Origin: Oceanobacillus neutriphilus
GTDB lineage: Bacteria; Bacillota; Bacilli; Bacillales; Amphibacillaceae
Reading direction: 5' to 3'
Length of the DNA stretch: 64,000 bases
NCBI RefSeq assembly: GCF_014645515.1
Contig: NZ_BMLW01000011.1
Location: forward strand, 62,001 to 126,000
Shown here: piece by piece, positions 28,977 to 37,654 of the stretch
Numbering within the stretch: position 1 is the first letter of the stretch
Layout of the letters: the number at the start of each line of letters is the position of its first letter
Notes under the pieces: model-generated
The model's database searches: none
Told to the model about the DNA's origin: nothing
What the model saw: only the letters and a program-made list of their open reading frames with translations
Translations under genes and position numbers: made by a program

Positions 28977-29886
28977 TTATACTCTTTGCTTCATCAAATA
29001 GCTGTTATAATTCTGAAAAGCCAGAGCCAAATTTTCAATCTTAAAATCGGGCCAGAATGCTTTATCTGCCCATAAATAGGCATTATGTATCTGCCAAAGA
29101 AGAAAATTACTAATTCTGCGTTCTCCAGCTGTCCGGATCAAAATATCAATATCGGGCTGTTCCTGTGTGTCTAAGTAATTATTAAAATTTTCTACATTAA
29201 GCTGCTGAATTATTGTATTATCTTCTTGAGATGCCTCATTAATTCTTTTTACTGCCCGAATAATTTCAGATCTTGCCCCATAATTTAGAGCTATATTACA
29301 AACCATACCGTCATTATCTTTGGTCAGCAAAATAGTTTTGTTTATTTCCTCTATTAATTTTTCCGGTAATCCATTTAAATCACCAATATGATGGAAACGT
29401 ATATTATTTTCCATCGCTTCCTGCTCCACTCAAGCAAAAATTTCACAAATAATTGCATTAAATAATTTACTTCTTTGATTGGGCGTTTCCAGTTCTCTGT
29501 GGAGAATCCATATAAATGTGAGTTCAAAAAGTAGCCAGATTAGAAGCAAGAAGGTCAAGGCGACGTGGCTTTTACGAACGGAGCGTATTCTTTTAAATAC
29601 GTGAGTATCGTAAAAGCCACGTCAACGCAGAGATTCGCAGCTTATCATTTGGGAGCTTTTTGAACATCCTCTATAACGATAAATATTTTACGCCTGCCCT
29701 CTTACATTCAATTGTTATTTCGTTTACAGTATTCACACCCGCAAGATGACCGGCACTACGCGGTAACCCTCTTTTCTTTGCCCATCGTCCATTTCCATCA
29801 CAAATCATTGCTACATGCCTTGGTATATGATCCAAATTCGTCCAATAATCTGTATCCATTAATTCGCATCTCCCTAAATAGTACAT
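28977..29886 (-). pseudogene. Cis-prenyltransferase (UppS-like) gene disrupted by a mobile element and a frameshift
   Basis: The N-terminal part (29671-29886) reads [20 protein letters not shown] then [11 protein letters not shown] up to KYLSL. After the 156-bp element at 29516-29671 the same gene resumes as Y-GFSTENWKRPIKEVNYLMQL. A frameshift near 29430 then leads into the C-terminal part (28977-29429), with RTAGERRISNFLLWQ and the end WPDFKIENLALAFQNY. Removing the element and one 5-bp duplication restores SLYGFSTENW exactly as in UppS proteins. The intact enzyme would make undecaprenyl (or another long-chain isoprenyl) diphosphate. This copy cannot give a full product, so an essential uppS must exist elsewhere. 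Confidence 0.92.
29516..29671. mobile_element. 156-bp bcr1-like non-autonomous element, copy 1
   Basis: Bounded by a perfect 5-bp duplication TATAA (29511-29515 and 29672-29676). Termini TTCAAAAAG and CTTTTTGAA are inverted. The centre holds a perfect 16-bp stem GACGTGGCTTTTACGA / TCGTAAAAGCCACGTC around a second short stem. No coding capacity. It interrupts the UppS-like gene. It shares its ends, its conserved core CGGAGCGTAT and its size with copy 2 at 46138-46294, and resembles in size and A/T target the bcr1 repeat of the B. cereus group (from memory). Confidence 0.88.
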
Positions 29887-29922
29887 TTATACATCTTTTC
29901 AAGCAAAATTATTTTATTTTCA

Positions 29923-30675
29923 TTATAAACGATAGTTGTTAATAATTTCTATCCATTGTGCTGCATTCTCTGTAGACACGTATTTTGATAATCTCGCTCC
30001 GGCAATTATTGGAGCCCATTGCAAAATTTCTTCTTTTAACAATCCACTTTTTTTACAATAACACTGAAGATAGCTGTCAGCTAATTCAGAGAAATGCCGG
30101 CTATATAATAGATAAGTCCTGCATACATCAGCCCGGATATCTCCTGCACTGGAGTCTACCCAGTCAATGATATACACCTTTCCATCTGCTGAAATCAAAT
30201 TAAACAGATGAAAATCTCCATGACAAAGTCTGTTTTCAAATGTCATTGTGTCCAGTTTTCGTAATAGATTGTTTTTCAGTTTTTCAGTTAAGCTGTCAGC
30301 TTCCTTAATCTGCCGGCAAAGCTTATTATACATTAATTCTGACGCACCTAAATCAGGAATCACCCGATGGATCTTTTGCTGTATTTCAACGGAAATAGAC
30401 AAGTAATATTCTGCTTGTTCTCTATTACTCATATACAGGTCTCCTAAAGTTCTTCCTTTAATATATTCCATCATAATAGCTTGTTTTCCTTTAAACTGTC
30501 CAAGATCGAAAACTTCTGGCACAGGAAGACCTGATGAAAAGGCAAATTGTTGTTTCACTGCCTCCATCTCAGATTCTGTGTCAGGCAGATAATCATTGAA
30601 AACCTTTACAATTCTATTGTTATAAAGGTATATCTCAGCAGTATTCCCTGTCGCTATCTGAGTATCTGTGTTCAT
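29923..30675 (-). CDS. Aminoglycoside phosphotransferase-family kinase
   Basis: 250 residues of the APH/ChoK fold: ATP-site stretch IATGNTAEIYLYNNRIVKVF (Lys in beta3), catalytic loop LCHGDFHLFNLI (H-G-D-x-H-x-x-N) near 155 and metal-binding IIDWVDSSAGDIRADVCRT near 173. It phosphorylates an alcohol group of an antibiotic, sugar or choline-like molecule; the substrate is unknown. It is followed 36 bp later by the broken prenyltransferase gene. Confidence 0.85.
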   Translation of the reverse strand: MNTDTQIATGNTAEIYLYNNRIVKVFNDYLPDTESEMEAVKQQFAFSSGLPVPEVFDLGQFKGKQAIMMEYIKGRTLGDLYMSNREQAEYYLSISVEIQQKIHRVIPDLGASELMYNKLCRQIKEADSLTEKLKNNLLRKLDTMTFENRLCHGDFHLFNLISADGKVYIIDWVDSSAGDIRADVCRTYLLYSRHFSELADSYLQCYCKKSGLLKEEILQWAPIIAGARLSKYVSTENAAQWIEIINNYRL

Positions 30676-30746
30676 TGGAATCTCTCCTTTTCCGATTCTT
30701 TTAGGTTGCAGTTTCTATGTCTGATTAAAAAATGAAGGCCATATAA

Positions 30747-30779
30747 TCAAAAAAACCGTAAAGCATGCTGCTAAACGGT
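30747..30779 (-). terminator. Terminator of sinR
   Basis: Arms AACCGT (30753-30758) and ACGGTT (30774-30779) with an internal AGC/GCT pairing; on the minus strand followed by TTTTTTT. Confidence 0.8.
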
Positions 30780-30787
30780 TAGGTGAC

Positions 30788-31117
30788 TTACTTATCTTTT
30801 TCTTGCCGCCATTTATTAAATTCCAGATATTCTTTAAATTGTTCTTTGGAAACTCCGGACTCCATTGCCTCTTTTACAATTTTCATCCATTCACTGTCTA
30901 ACTCCGTTTCAACTATCGTATTATTCTCATTTATTAAATCGTTTACAGAAACATCCAACACTTGACTGATTTTCTCGATAAACTGGATAGAAGGGTTTGA
31001 TTGAAGGTTTCGCTCAATTGAGCTTAAATAAGACTTCGCCACTCCTGCTTTTTCAGCAAGCTCAGAAAGCGACATCCTCTTTTCTTTTCGTAATTGTTTG
31101 ATTTTTTCACCAATCAA
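30788..31117 (-). CDS. sinR: SinR master biofilm regulator
   Basis: 109 residues from TTG 31117, chosen because AAGAGG lies 8 nt upstream and the protein then starts LIGEKIKQLRKEKRMSLSEL like SinR (B. subtilis 111 residues). Helix-turn-helix 1-62 with recognition helix AKSYLSSIERNLQSNPS, nearly identical to SinR; C-terminal SinI/SinR interaction domain (LDSEWMKIVKEAMESGVSKEQFKEYLEF). SinR represses eps and tapA matrix operons by binding GTTCTYT repeats. It follows sinI as in Bacillus. Its own -35 region overlaps a GTTCTAT box. Confidence 0.93.
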   Translation of the reverse strand: MIGEKIKQLRKEKRMSLSELAEKAGVAKSYLSSIERNLQSNPSIQFIEKISQVLDVSVNDLINENNTIVETELDSEWMKIVKEAMESGVSKEQFKEYLEFNKWRQEKDK

Positions 31118-31140
31118 GTTTTTCACCTCTTTCTCTGCGA

Positions 31141-31171
31141 ATTATATCATAACTTTGGTGAAGAGTTCTAT
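31141..31171 (-). promoter_or_regulatory. sinR promoter with a SinR-type half site
   Basis: Extended -10 TGATATAAT (TATAAT at 31141-31146 on the minus strand); a GTTCTAT box (31165-31171, plus strand) covers the -35 position. Confidence 0.5.
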
Positions 31172-31318
31172 CATTATTTAGAGGATGTACAGAAAGTTAA
31201 TTCTTAATGAGGGTTCAGGTATAATTATGGTATTTTACACCTTCATAATTAGAAATAAAAGTATAATAATCAGACTGAGGAAAAATCAAGTGTATATTTA
31301 AGTTGTAATTTCATAAGA

Positions 31319-31393
31319 AAATGCACCTTGCAAATTGGTATTCTGAACTGTTTAAGATTCTTTATTTTACCACATTTTGCCAAAGGTGCATTT
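31319..31393 (-). terminator. Long hairpin between sinI and sinR
   Basis: Perfect 11-bp arms AAATGCACCTT (31319-31329) and AAGGTGCATTT (31383-31393), extending inwards with a few mismatches (GCAAA, GGTA), followed on the minus strand by TTTTCTT. It could end most sinI transcripts before sinR. The rest of the 31127-31421 gap holds no gene. Confidence 0.65.
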
Positions 31394-31421
31394 ATTAAAT
31401 TCTCTATCATTGAAATCCAAA

Positions 31422-31556
31422 TCAAACTTTTGTTTTTTCTCTTATATGAACTAGAAACTGACGAACTTCCTCCAGTGACAGCCCTAATTTTTTTGCCTCT
31501 TTTATTAATGTAATCCATTCTTGATCAAGCACAACATTTTCGATTTTCTTTTTCAC
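31422..31556 (-). CDS. sinI: SinI-like antirepressor
   Basis: 44 residues from GTG 31556 (GGGGG 7 nt before). The core ENVVLDQEWITLIKEAKKLG then LSLEEVRQFL aligns with SinI (LDQEWVELMVEAKEANISPEEIRKYL in B. subtilis). SinI pairs with SinR through this helical hook and releases it from DNA, switching on matrix genes. It lies directly upstream of sinR in the conserved order. The frame extends to an ATG at 31604 without a ribosome site. Confidence 0.85.
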   Translation of the reverse strand: MKKKIENVVLDQEWITLIKEAKKLGLSLEEVRQFLVHIREKTKV

Positions 31557-31763
31557 AACCCCGCCCCCATCATTAATACAGATAATATGGCTACTATCAG
31601 TCATTCATGCTGCTTAAAGACCTTTCTACTTATCAAACAGGGTAAATTAGTAACAATAATTAAAACAAAATATTCCGAAATTTATTCTTATCTATTATCA
31701 TAAAGGCAACAAAGATATGAATGGTAGCTGCCACCCATATTAATGACTACTTTCAATTTTTAA

Positions 31764-31799
31764 TTAAACGACAAAGCTTACGTCAAATGAGACTATCAT
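31764..31799 (-). CDS. Possible 11-residue peptide
   Basis: AAGGGAGGTGAA stands directly before ATG; the frame reads MIVSFDVSFVV then stop. The ribosome site is as strong as any in the window, but the product is tiny and unknown. It lies between tetR and sinI, in a 264-bp stretch (31605-31868) with no other gene. Confidence 0.3.
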   Translation of the reverse strand: MIVSFDVSFVV

Positions 31800-31868
31800 T
31801 TCACCTCCCTTCTTTAAATTGATTAATAATACCAGCAGATTTATTTTCAGAACAATATGTTTGTAATT

Positions 31869-32483
31869 TTAAATTTCATTTTTTCCTCTTGTCATACCAT
31901 ATAACAAGATTTGAACAATATCCTTAGCAAGTGCTTGCGGCTCCTTTAATCCTGTAAATAATTGAGTTTTTGTCAAGTACTCTATCATGCCTACCAGACT
32001 TTCCGAAACAAATTTCATATCAAGGTGAAGATGAAAGTAGCCGATTTCCTGTTCATAAAGAAGGTTATCTTTGATTTGGTTTGCCATTTTTTCTTTGATG
32101 TCATCAGCCTCTGCAGACATATAAAAACCGATGATCGTTAAATGTATATTTTCTGCAAAAAATTTAAAAATGGCACTTAATCCTCCAGCAATCCGATCTT
32201 CCAAAGCATGTTCATCAATTCCAGGACTAAGTCTGCTCTGTGTTGTCAAATCAGTTAGTTTAATACGGAATGAATCCAGTATTTCCTGGAAAATTGCCTG
32301 CTTACTTTGAAAATATAAATAAAAACTTGGCTGTGTCAAACCAGCTTTTTCAACGATTGTGCTTACCTTTGTTTCATGATAGCCATTATTGGCAAATTCT
32401 TCTTTAGCAATAGTAAGAAATAATTCTCTGCTTTTTGTTCCATCTGCTCCTTTTTTTCTTCCTCTTTGATTCAAGAAAAACAC
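31869..32483 (-). CDS. TetR-family transcriptional repressor
   Basis: 204 residues. N-terminal TetR helix-turn-helix (about 15-62; LFLTIAKEEFANNGYHETKV, STIVEKAGLTQPSFYLYFQSK) and a helical ligand-binding domain. The ligand and target are unknown; no transporter is adjacent. A palindrome ATTACT-CACC-AGTAAT lies 24 bp upstream between its promoter and start codon, indicating autorepression. Confidence 0.88.
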   Translation of the reverse strand: MFFLNQRGRKKGADGTKSRELFLTIAKEEFANNGYHETKVSTIVEKAGLTQPSFYLYFQSKQAIFQEILDSFRIKLTDLTTQSRLSPGIDEHALEDRIAGGLSAIFKFFAENIHLTIIGFYMSAEADDIKEKMANQIKDNLLYEQEIGYFHLHLDMKFVSESLVGMIEYLTKTQLFTGLKEPQALAKDIVQILLYGMTRGKNEI

Positions 32484-32506
32484 CTGCTCCAGTTTATATT
32501 AAATAT

Positions 32507-32522
32507 ATTACTCACCAGTAAT
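32507..32522. promoter_or_regulatory. Palindromic operator of the TetR gene
   Basis: ATTACTCACCAGTAAT: perfect 6-bp arms around 4 bp, downstream of the promoter at 32536-32565. Confidence 0.5.
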
Positions 32523-32535
32523 ATTATTCATTAGT

Positions 32536-32565
32536 ATTATAATAGAATGAAATTTATATAGTCAA
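32536..32565 (-). promoter_or_regulatory. tetR promoter
   Basis: Minus strand TTGACT (32560-32565), 18-bp spacer, TATAAT (32536-32541). Confidence 0.6.
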
Positions 32566-33156
32566 GAGATAACAAGTCCAGAAAAGCTTTTTCATCCGTG
32601 TCAGTGCAGGTCTTCAACATATTTAACAGATAACACAAAATAATGGGCGATAGTGATAACCATGTTTTCTCCACTCTCTTTTGTATTAAAAAGACGGAAT
32701 AGAAATGCCCCAAGATTACCTATAAACACAAATACACAAGCCTATTTTACTATATATTTAGCATGAAGCGTTTGACTTGTTTTGTCATTAGCGCACTAGT
32801 TTTGTCAAATAAGAAAATTCAAATTATGACATATCCCCCCTATTTAACCATCTATTTGGTGAAGCAAATAACTATAACTACAGCTCCATTCAACAAACAG
32901 GGCTTCTTTTTATTATAAATCTGAAATTTTTATTGAAACAAAATCTGTGAATAATAAAGAATAAAACCAAAAAACAAGTCGAATTTCCAATGGGGATTTT
33001 GACAATAAATTAATTTTTTTATAATAATCTTCATTTGTATTTATAGTTTATTCTTATTTAAAAATTAAAAGTATCCTATCTTTCTCTTATAAGGAAATTT
33101 ATTTATTACGAGCTCTGCTGTCTGATAAATACAACTGGATTTCTACAATTATTATT
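32566..33156. other. Gene-free AT-rich stretch
   Basis: About 590 bp between tetR promoter and the metallophosphoesterase. I see only short chance frames, two copies of TTTTGTCA near 32782 and 32811, and no clear terminator or RNA gene. Confidence 0.5.
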
Positions 33157-34152
33157 TTATTGCCCGTTGACTGCCCCTCTTAAGATAACAAGGTTGATTT
33201 CAGGAGGATTAAACAAGCGGAATTTCATAAAAGGAACTGCACCGCTGCTGCCTAGCCCTGCGCTGACGTACTGCTTTGTATCACTATATTCCCATAATCC
33301 TTTTACACGGCCCTGCGGTGGAAATAAGCTGTTTGGTTCATACCAGGGCTCTGGAATAAAGAGAGCACCTATAAATGGTAAACGAATCTGTCCTCCGTGA
33401 TAGTGTCCTGCCATAATCAAATCATAGTCAGGCCATACCAGCTCAGGATTGGCTTGAATATGATCAATCCGAATATCAGGAATCGGATAATGGTTCAATG
33501 CAATAAGGACATCCGCTTCATCCCGGTCCTCAAGTGATGACAGCTCTTCCCACAACGTTTCCTGCTGCAGAAGGTAGCTTTCCTCATTCATGTAATCCGG
33601 TTTTGATATTCCTCGTACGCTGCCCATATATTCTGGATCTTTTAAGATAGACAATTCAAAATGAATAAAATGAACATTTTTTCCATCAACAGGAACTGAA
33701 TAAATGGATTCTAATAATTGAACTCCTCGTTCTTCCATCCCTTGAATAAACTCACTCTTTTCAACTGTTCTGTCAATCTGATAATTTGCCGGATCTGTAT
33801 TCCCTGGTATATATAACGCATTTTCTTTATTATCAATTCCTTCGATTAATGTGAAAAAGCTGTCATAGTTGGTGCTTTCCACATCATCGAGCATATCGCC
33901 TGTAAAAACAATGGCGTCGTAGTCTATCGAATTAATTGATTCTATCAGCCTATTTTGATTTTCACCAAATTGCTTTTCATGCAGATCACTAACCTGGAGA
34001 ATACGGAAACCGTTCAGCTGTTCTGGTAAATGATCTATTTTGATTTCCTGTCTGGCGATGATAAACCGATTATTGTCCCAAACAGTGTATAAAACGATTA
34101 CAAGAAATATTAAAAATAGGATTGGAAGAATTTTTGCTCTTATTTTCCTCAC
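33157..34152 (-). CDS. Membrane-anchored metallophosphoesterase
   Basis: 331 residues: one N-terminal membrane anchor (about 7-27), then a calcineurin-like domain facing outside. Metal motifs: VSDLHEKQFG, FTGDMLDD, YIPGNTDP, LNHYPI and MAGHYHGGQIRLP. The usual GNHD/E is GNTD here, so the His that assists catalysis is absent in that position. Family members cut phosphoesters such as lipid A or UDP-sugar phosphates; the substrate is unknown. It starts 32 bp after the lasso exporter gene on the same strand with no terminator, and could be co-transcribed. Confidence 0.85.
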   Translation of the reverse strand: MRKIRAKILPILFLIFLVIVLYTVWDNNRFIIARQEIKIDHLPEQLNGFRILQVSDLHEKQFGENQNRLIESINSIDYDAIVFTGDMLDDVESTNYDSFFTLIEGIDNKENALYIPGNTDPANYQIDRTVEKSEFIQGMEERGVQLLESIYSVPVDGKNVHFIHFELSILKDPEYMGSVRGISKPDYMNEESYLLQQETLWEELSSLEDRDEADVLIALNHYPIPDIRIDHIQANPELVWPDYDLIMAGHYHGGQIRLPFIGALFIPEPWYEPNSLFPPQGRVKGLWEYSDTKQYVSAGLGSSGAVPFMKFRLFNPPEINLVILRGAVNGQ

Positions 34153-34184
34153 AGTTTATCACTCTCCAATACAGAAAACTCCTC

Positions 34185-35978
34185 TTATCTCATTGCTTCT
34201 ATCTGGTTATTTAAAAGATGGCTGAACATACTTTTCTTCTCATTGGAAAGCTCCATAAAGCCTCCCTGTTGTATAATCCGCCCTTCCTCCAGTACAACGA
34301 CCTGATCGGCATTTCGAATGGTTGATAGACGATGTGCAATAACGATAATTGTCATCTTACCTTTCAGCCTTTCCAGTGCAGTTTGAATTTTGGACTCATT
34401 CTCTGTATCTAAAGCACTAGTGGCTTCATCCAACACAAGGATAGAAGGCTTTCTTAATATTGCCCGCGCTAATACAATACGCTGCCGTTCACCGCCAGAT
34501 AACTTAATTCCACGATCACCGATAATAGTATTCAATCCATCAGGAAGTTTCTTTACAAATTCTATAGCCGACGAAAACTCCAAAGCTTCCCATATTTCTT
34601 CCTCTGCTGCATCTGTTTTTACTATTTCCAGGTTTTCTCTAATACTTGTATTGAAAAGAAACGGTTCCTGTGGCACATAGCTGATAGATTTTCTCCAGGC
34701 TGAAATATTATCATACGAAAGTGGTGCCCCATCTATTAGAATTTTTCCTTTCTCCGGCCGGTTCAATCCCATTAATAAATCAATTAATGTGCTTTTCCCT
34801 GCTCCAGAGCGCCCTGCAAATGCTGTCATTTGATTGGGTGGAATCACCAGATTAATATTTGTTAAGGCGCAATCGTTATTTGCATTATAGCGAAAATAAA
34901 TTTGGTCACATTGAATAGCTTTTTTCATTATAATTGGGGTGCTTTTTAAACTTTCATCTGTGTTAAACTCTTTCGCATTTCTACATTCTTCCTGTAAGGA
35001 GATTACTGCCCTGAAAGAAGGAATTGTTGCTGCGATTTGTTCCATCGATGACTGAATCCCTGCAACTCCGGGCCATAGCCTTGAAAATATAATGATAATC
35101 AGCATAAGCTGTGCTGCCTGGGCATGAAACATCATTATGGCAAAATAGATAAAAATAGCAATTAAAATAGCAGATGCTGTTTTATAATATAACTGTGAAG
35201 TTGATTTCAACCTCATATACTCCACTTGTTCATTTTCCATTTCTTTGGTCACCAGCCCAAACCAGTCTAATCTTGATTTTTCCAATGTATTGCTTTTAAT
35301 ATCTTTTATCCCATTCATATGATCAGTTATCCCGCTGATATACTCCTTAGACAATTCATAATTCCTGTTTCCTAAAGTCAATGACCTTTTTAAAAATTTA
35401 CGGTTAAACAGGATAAGGACAGAGCCGCACAGAAGTACAAATGCCGTAATCACAGGAGAAAGAATAAATGCCAGCCCTATCTGAATAAAAGTGAACACAA
35501 TAGATGATATAAATTGTAATACAGAATAAACACCTACACTGGAACGTGCAATTTCGGATGTTAAAATGTTAATAAAATCGGACTTTCTATTTCTAATGAA
35601 AATCTGCCATTTAGAATACAGTAACAAATTATATGTTTCCACACGCATATATCGTAAGAAGCCCTGCTGTAACCTGGTGTTTTTCACGTTCAGCTGCCGT
35701 TTTACAATATTTTGCCCAATGGCAAGCATGACAAAAACAACTAATATGATTGGCAGACCAAGAGCGGCTGGTATGTCCGCCATAAAGTCAAACATGCTTA
35801 AAATCGGTATTGTTTCTACTCCCATATCTACAATGCCGCTCATGCTGATCAATGGGACAAGTAATAGAATCGCAGCACTATCTAATAGACCAATACCAGC
35901 CATTGCAAATAAATTAATATAGACGATTTTCCCGGAATAACGATAGATTTGTTTCAAAAAATATAAAATCGGTTTCAT
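34185..35978 (-). CDS. Lasso peptide ABC exporter (D protein)
   Basis: 597 residues, fused exporter: six-helix membrane domain (about 1-310) and ATPase domain (about 345-590) with GRSGAGKSTLIDLL, Q-loop YVPQEPFLF, LSGGERQRIVLARA and ILVLDEATSALD. No C39 peptidase domain, as expected because the leader is removed by B1/B2. Last gene of the lasso operon, 12 bp after the N gene. It should export the mature peptide and also give self-protection, as D proteins do in other lasso clusters. Confidence 0.88.
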   Translation of the reverse strand: MKPILYFLKQIYRYSGKIVYINLFAMAGIGLLDSAAILLLVPLISMSGIVDMGVETIPILSMFDFMADIPAALGLPIILVVFVMLAIGQNIVKRQLNVKNTRLQQGFLRYMRVETYNLLLYSKWQIFIRNRKSDFINILTSEIARSSVGVYSVLQFISSIVFTFIQIGLAFILSPVITAFVLLCGSVLILFNRKFLKRSLTLGNRNYELSKEYISGITDHMNGIKDIKSNTLEKSRLDWFGLVTKEMENEQVEYMRLKSTSQLYYKTASAILIAIFIYFAIMMFHAQAAQLMLIIIIFSRLWPGVAGIQSSMEQIAATIPSFRAVISLQEECRNAKEFNTDESLKSTPIIMKKAIQCDQIYFRYNANNDCALTNINLVIPPNQMTAFAGRSGAGKSTLIDLLMGLNRPEKGKILIDGAPLSYDNISAWRKSISYVPQEPFLFNTSIRENLEIVKTDAAEEEIWEALEFSSAIEFVKKLPDGLNTIIGDRGIKLSGGERQRIVLARAILRKPSILVLDEATSALDTENESKIQTALERLKGKMTIIVIAHRLSTIRNADQVVVLEEGRIIQQGGFMELSNEKKSMFSHLLNNQIEAMR

Positions 35979-35990
35979 CTCTATGTCTCC

Positions 35991-37175
35991 TTATGATAGT
36001 GCATGCTTTCTTCTTTTTCGCCATGCCCAGAGAAATGGACGAAGCGGAAAATAGAGAAAATGGAGCGTTTTTGGTAATGGCAAAATTTTCACGTCATCCG
36101 GATATGGATACAGCAAACTTAAAGTAAAAAGAATTCTCTGCTCCACCGACATTAAGTCCGTTAAATATTTTTTATGATACTTCATAACATTTTCAGGTAC
36201 TGGTAACGTATATATATTAATCATAGATTCCAAATAAAAAATGGATTTTGCAGCCAATTTTTCGGAACGATTATTCACTAAATACTGCTTCATTTCACTG
36301 GAAAGCTCTCTATTAAATAATTCAGACACAAGCACCAGACCTTGTCCGCCAACCTGAAGGTAACCAAAGCGTTTTAATCGTTTATATATCCTGTTCCAGT
36401 TCAAATCTTTATCCATTAATTGATGGATATCAAATAACCAGCGCAATCGTGACCATCCATGCTGTGCTCCATGAATATTAAGATATAAAAAGAGATCCTC
36501 GCCATTTAGCATATAGACTTCATGCCCCGGCACTGTGCTCTGTGTTCTCCGTTCCCACAATTCATTAAAATTCGGCTCTTTCGCCGGACCGGTATTCAGT
36601 CTCCAATGAATTTCTATAGTGATTTTCTTTTGCGGATGATAATAGTTGACATGACGATGTCTCCACTTCCATTCATTTAATTCTTTATTTATCTCATATT
36701 CCTTTTCATAGCCTTGCGCTAATAGCAGTTGCTCCGCATCATCCAGTTTTTCTATCGGAATAAGAACATCCAGATCCCTGGAGGTTCGGAGTGAAATATC
36801 ACCATACAACGCTTGAGCCAATACAGGTCCTTTTAAAAAAAGAAGGTATATGTGATTGTCTAAAAACAGCTTGCTGACCTGCTGCATTTCTGAGCTTAAG
36901 AAAAGCATTTTCATTGTATTTCTTCTATACAGATAAGAAAATCTTTCTAAAACCAATGAAGGAATAATACCTTCACCCATTTTTTTCAATTTCGGATAAA
37001 GTATCGGATAAATACGGTGATGGATTGCTAAATCAATAAAAGCATCCCAATTAATATCAGTGAAAGCCTCTAAATCTTTCAAATGTCTGTCAAGATGCTC
37101 ATGCTTTAATAATTCAATGATGAGCTGTAATTCCTCAGGTATATTACTCAGGTCCAATTGATGTTTATTTATCAT
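35991..37175 (-). CDS. Lasso-cluster nucleotidyltransferase (N protein)
   Basis: 394 residues of the 'uncharacterised nucleotidyltransferase' family. The active-site region is FLKGPVLAQALYGDISLRTS then RDLDVLI, with the D-x-D pair of this fold; downstream HRHVNYYHPQKKITIEIHWRL. Related genes stand beside lasso kinases in Firmicutes clusters of the paeninodin and pseudomycoidin type, where the protein is thought to decorate the phosphorylated peptide, possibly with a sugar (from memory). It begins 5 bp after B2. The exact donor is unknown. Confidence 0.82.
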   Translation of the reverse strand: MINKHQLDLSNIPEELQLIIELLKHEHLDRHLKDLEAFTDINWDAFIDLAIHHRIYPILYPKLKKMGEGIIPSLVLERFSYLYRRNTMKMLFLSSEMQQVSKLFLDNHIYLLFLKGPVLAQALYGDISLRTSRDLDVLIPIEKLDDAEQLLLAQGYEKEYEINKELNEWKWRHRHVNYYHPQKKITIEIHWRLNTGPAKEPNFNELWERRTQSTVPGHEVYMLNGEDLFLYLNIHGAQHGWSRLRWLFDIHQLMDKDLNWNRIYKRLKRFGYLQVGGQGLVLVSELFNRELSSEMKQYLVNNRSEKLAAKSIFYLESMINIYTLPVPENVMKYHKKYLTDLMSVEQRILFTLSLLYPYPDDVKILPLPKTLHFLYFPLRPFLWAWRKRRKHALS

Positions 37176-37180
37176 TCATT

Positions 37181-37639
37181 TCACCTTTTATCCTTCGTAT
37201 CTATTTTCTTTGCAAACTTGCTGACAACTGTAAATCGTTCCGCCCCTTCTACTCCTGTTACAAAGAATGGACCACTGCGCAGCCATGCGTGAGCAATTAA
37301 CTTTCCATCCTTATCTTTTGTCATTCCTAAGTAAAGTGTACTCTCTATATCCCGCTTTTCTAACATTTTCAAAGCAGCGATTCCCTTAACAAGACACTCA
37401 CTCTCCCAAAACGTATACTTGCTCATAATATGGATAGCCTGTGATATCCCCATCAATGTCTTTTTGTATTCAGGGTTTAGATCTGTCGAAGTTTCTTTCA
37501 TTTTTTCACCTAATGAAGGTGCCATTTTTGAAAAGGACATCGCTTTGATAAGACGAGCTAAAGCAAGATAAATAAATGCTTCAAATAGAAGGTGTCTCAT
37601 TCTCTTATTTAAAGACAGAAATAATTTCACTCTTCTCAT
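37181..37639 (-). CDS. Lasso peptide leader protease (B2 protein)
   Basis: 152 residues of the transglutaminase-like B2 family. Catalytic Cys82 (WESECLVKGIAAL) and His117 (IAHAWLRSG), followed by the typical Firmicutes ending VTGVEGAERFTVVSKF. It cleaves the leader after the Thr-x pair of the precursor, working with the B1 recognition protein encoded 15 bp upstream. The split B1/B2 arrangement is normal for Gram-positive lasso clusters. Confidence 0.92.
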   Translation of the reverse strand: MRRVKLFLSLNKRMRHLLFEAFIYLALARLIKAMSFSKMAPSLGEKMKETSTDLNPEYKKTLMGISQAIHIMSKYTFWESECLVKGIAALKMLEKRDIESTLYLGMTKDKDGKLIAHAWLRSGPFFVTGVEGAERFTVVSKFAKKIDTKDKR

Positions 37640-37654
37640 CCCGCTCCCCCTTTT

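Noticed and set aside
28977-29429. A separate 150-residue protein
   Set aside because: It is the C-terminal piece of the broken UppS-like gene; upstream codons in another frame continue the same protein (FSTENWKRP).
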